Translations under genes and position numbers: made by a program
The notes under the pieces: model-generated
Database searches by the model: none
What the model was told of the DNA's origin: nothing
What the model saw: the letters and a program-made list of their open reading frames with translations, nothing else
Shown: positions 5,578-5,678 of the stretch, piece by piece
Layout: every line of letters begins with the position of its first letter
Numbering within the stretch: the stretch's first letter is position 1
Assembly: GCA_030152505.1 (NCBI GenBank)
Contig: JASLJO010000014.1
Span: forward strand, 1 to 5,678
From: Solirubrobacterales bacterium
Lineage (GTDB): Bacteria > Actinomycetota > Thermoleophilia > Solirubrobacterales > 70-9
Reading direction: 5' to 3'
DNA length: 5,678 nucleotides

Positions 5578-5678
5578 CGGCTCCCCTTTTCGGCCCGTCG
5601 GCGGTTTTGTGCTGGCGGCGCTCGTGGTGGGGGGTGCCGCATGCGCGGCGTTTGGCTGGAGCTGGCTCGATGCCATCG
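5478..5678. repeat. Perfect 201-bp palindrome at the window end (two 100-base arms, 1-base centre); probable assembly fold-back
   Basis: Bases 5579-5678 are the exact reverse complement of 5478-5577, with C5578 as the only unpaired centre. I compared the arms base by base and found no mismatch. The core is GGGGAGCC-C-GGCTCCCC (5570-5586). The repeat runs to the last base and bisects the coding sequence of a membrane protein, which a natural terminator or insertion end would not be expected to do. The simplest reading is that the assembly or an amplified template folded back at the short core and copied the same sequence on the other strand. A true inverted duplication or a hairpin replicon end is possible but less likely. 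Confidence 0.95.

Noticed and set aside
5578..5676. N-terminus beginning MASSQLQPNAA of the minus-strand GT-like protein
   Set aside because: It is encoded entirely by the mirror half of the terminal palindrome, so it is the antisense of the gene's own sequence.

Overview
This is a 5.7 kb, high-GC window whose gene order and protein types suggest an actinobacterium (Actinomycetota). A Thermoleophilia/Solirubrobacterales-like lineage is a guess from the general look of the proteins, not a computed assignment. Most of the window is ordinary chromosomal housekeeping and envelope-stress material. There are no CRISPR arrays, tRNAs, rRNAs or transposase genes.

Left part (1-2682, minus strand): a tightly coupled three-gene operon. 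It encodes an OmpR-family response regulator (2682 to 1987), a two-TM sensor histidine kinase (1990 to 932), and a secreted lipoprotein HtrA-type serine protease with a PDZ domain (935 to beyond base 1). Both junctions are 4-nt stop/start overlaps (ATGA and GTGA). The arrangement matches the mycobacterial mprA-mprB-pepD logic, in which an envelope-stress two-component system is co-transcribed with its periplasmic quality-control protease. The kinase here has almost no extracytoplasmic loop. The regulator lacks a Shine-Dalgarno sequence and has a TANNNT box exactly where a leaderless transcript would need it.

Middle (2683-3965): a small FlgM-like (anti-sigma-28-like) protein on the plus strand is divergent from the regulator. 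Its 3' end overlaps, tail to tail, the end of thiL (thiamine-monophosphate kinase, minus strand). Inside thiL is a three-part dyad: 12-bp outer arms and a 12-bp central palindrome on one axis.

Right part (3966-5678): a plus-strand multi-pass membrane protein of the LPG-synthase-TM/flippase-like family is divergent from thiL. It is followed by a large inverted repeat that probably acts as a bidirectional terminator. Facing it on the minus strand is the C-terminal part of a polytopic membrane protein resembling GT87/DUF2029 polyprenyl-phosphate-dependent mannosyltransferases.

The last 201 bases (5478-5678) are a perfect inverted repeat (two 100-base arms, one central base) running to the very end of the window and cutting through that gene. 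It is most likely an assembly fold-back, so bases 5579-5678 should not be trusted as independent genome sequence. I did not find a convincing new biological system. The best leads are the sensor-less kinase/lipoprotein-HtrA operon, the intragenic dyad in thiL, and the terminal palindrome as a quality flag.
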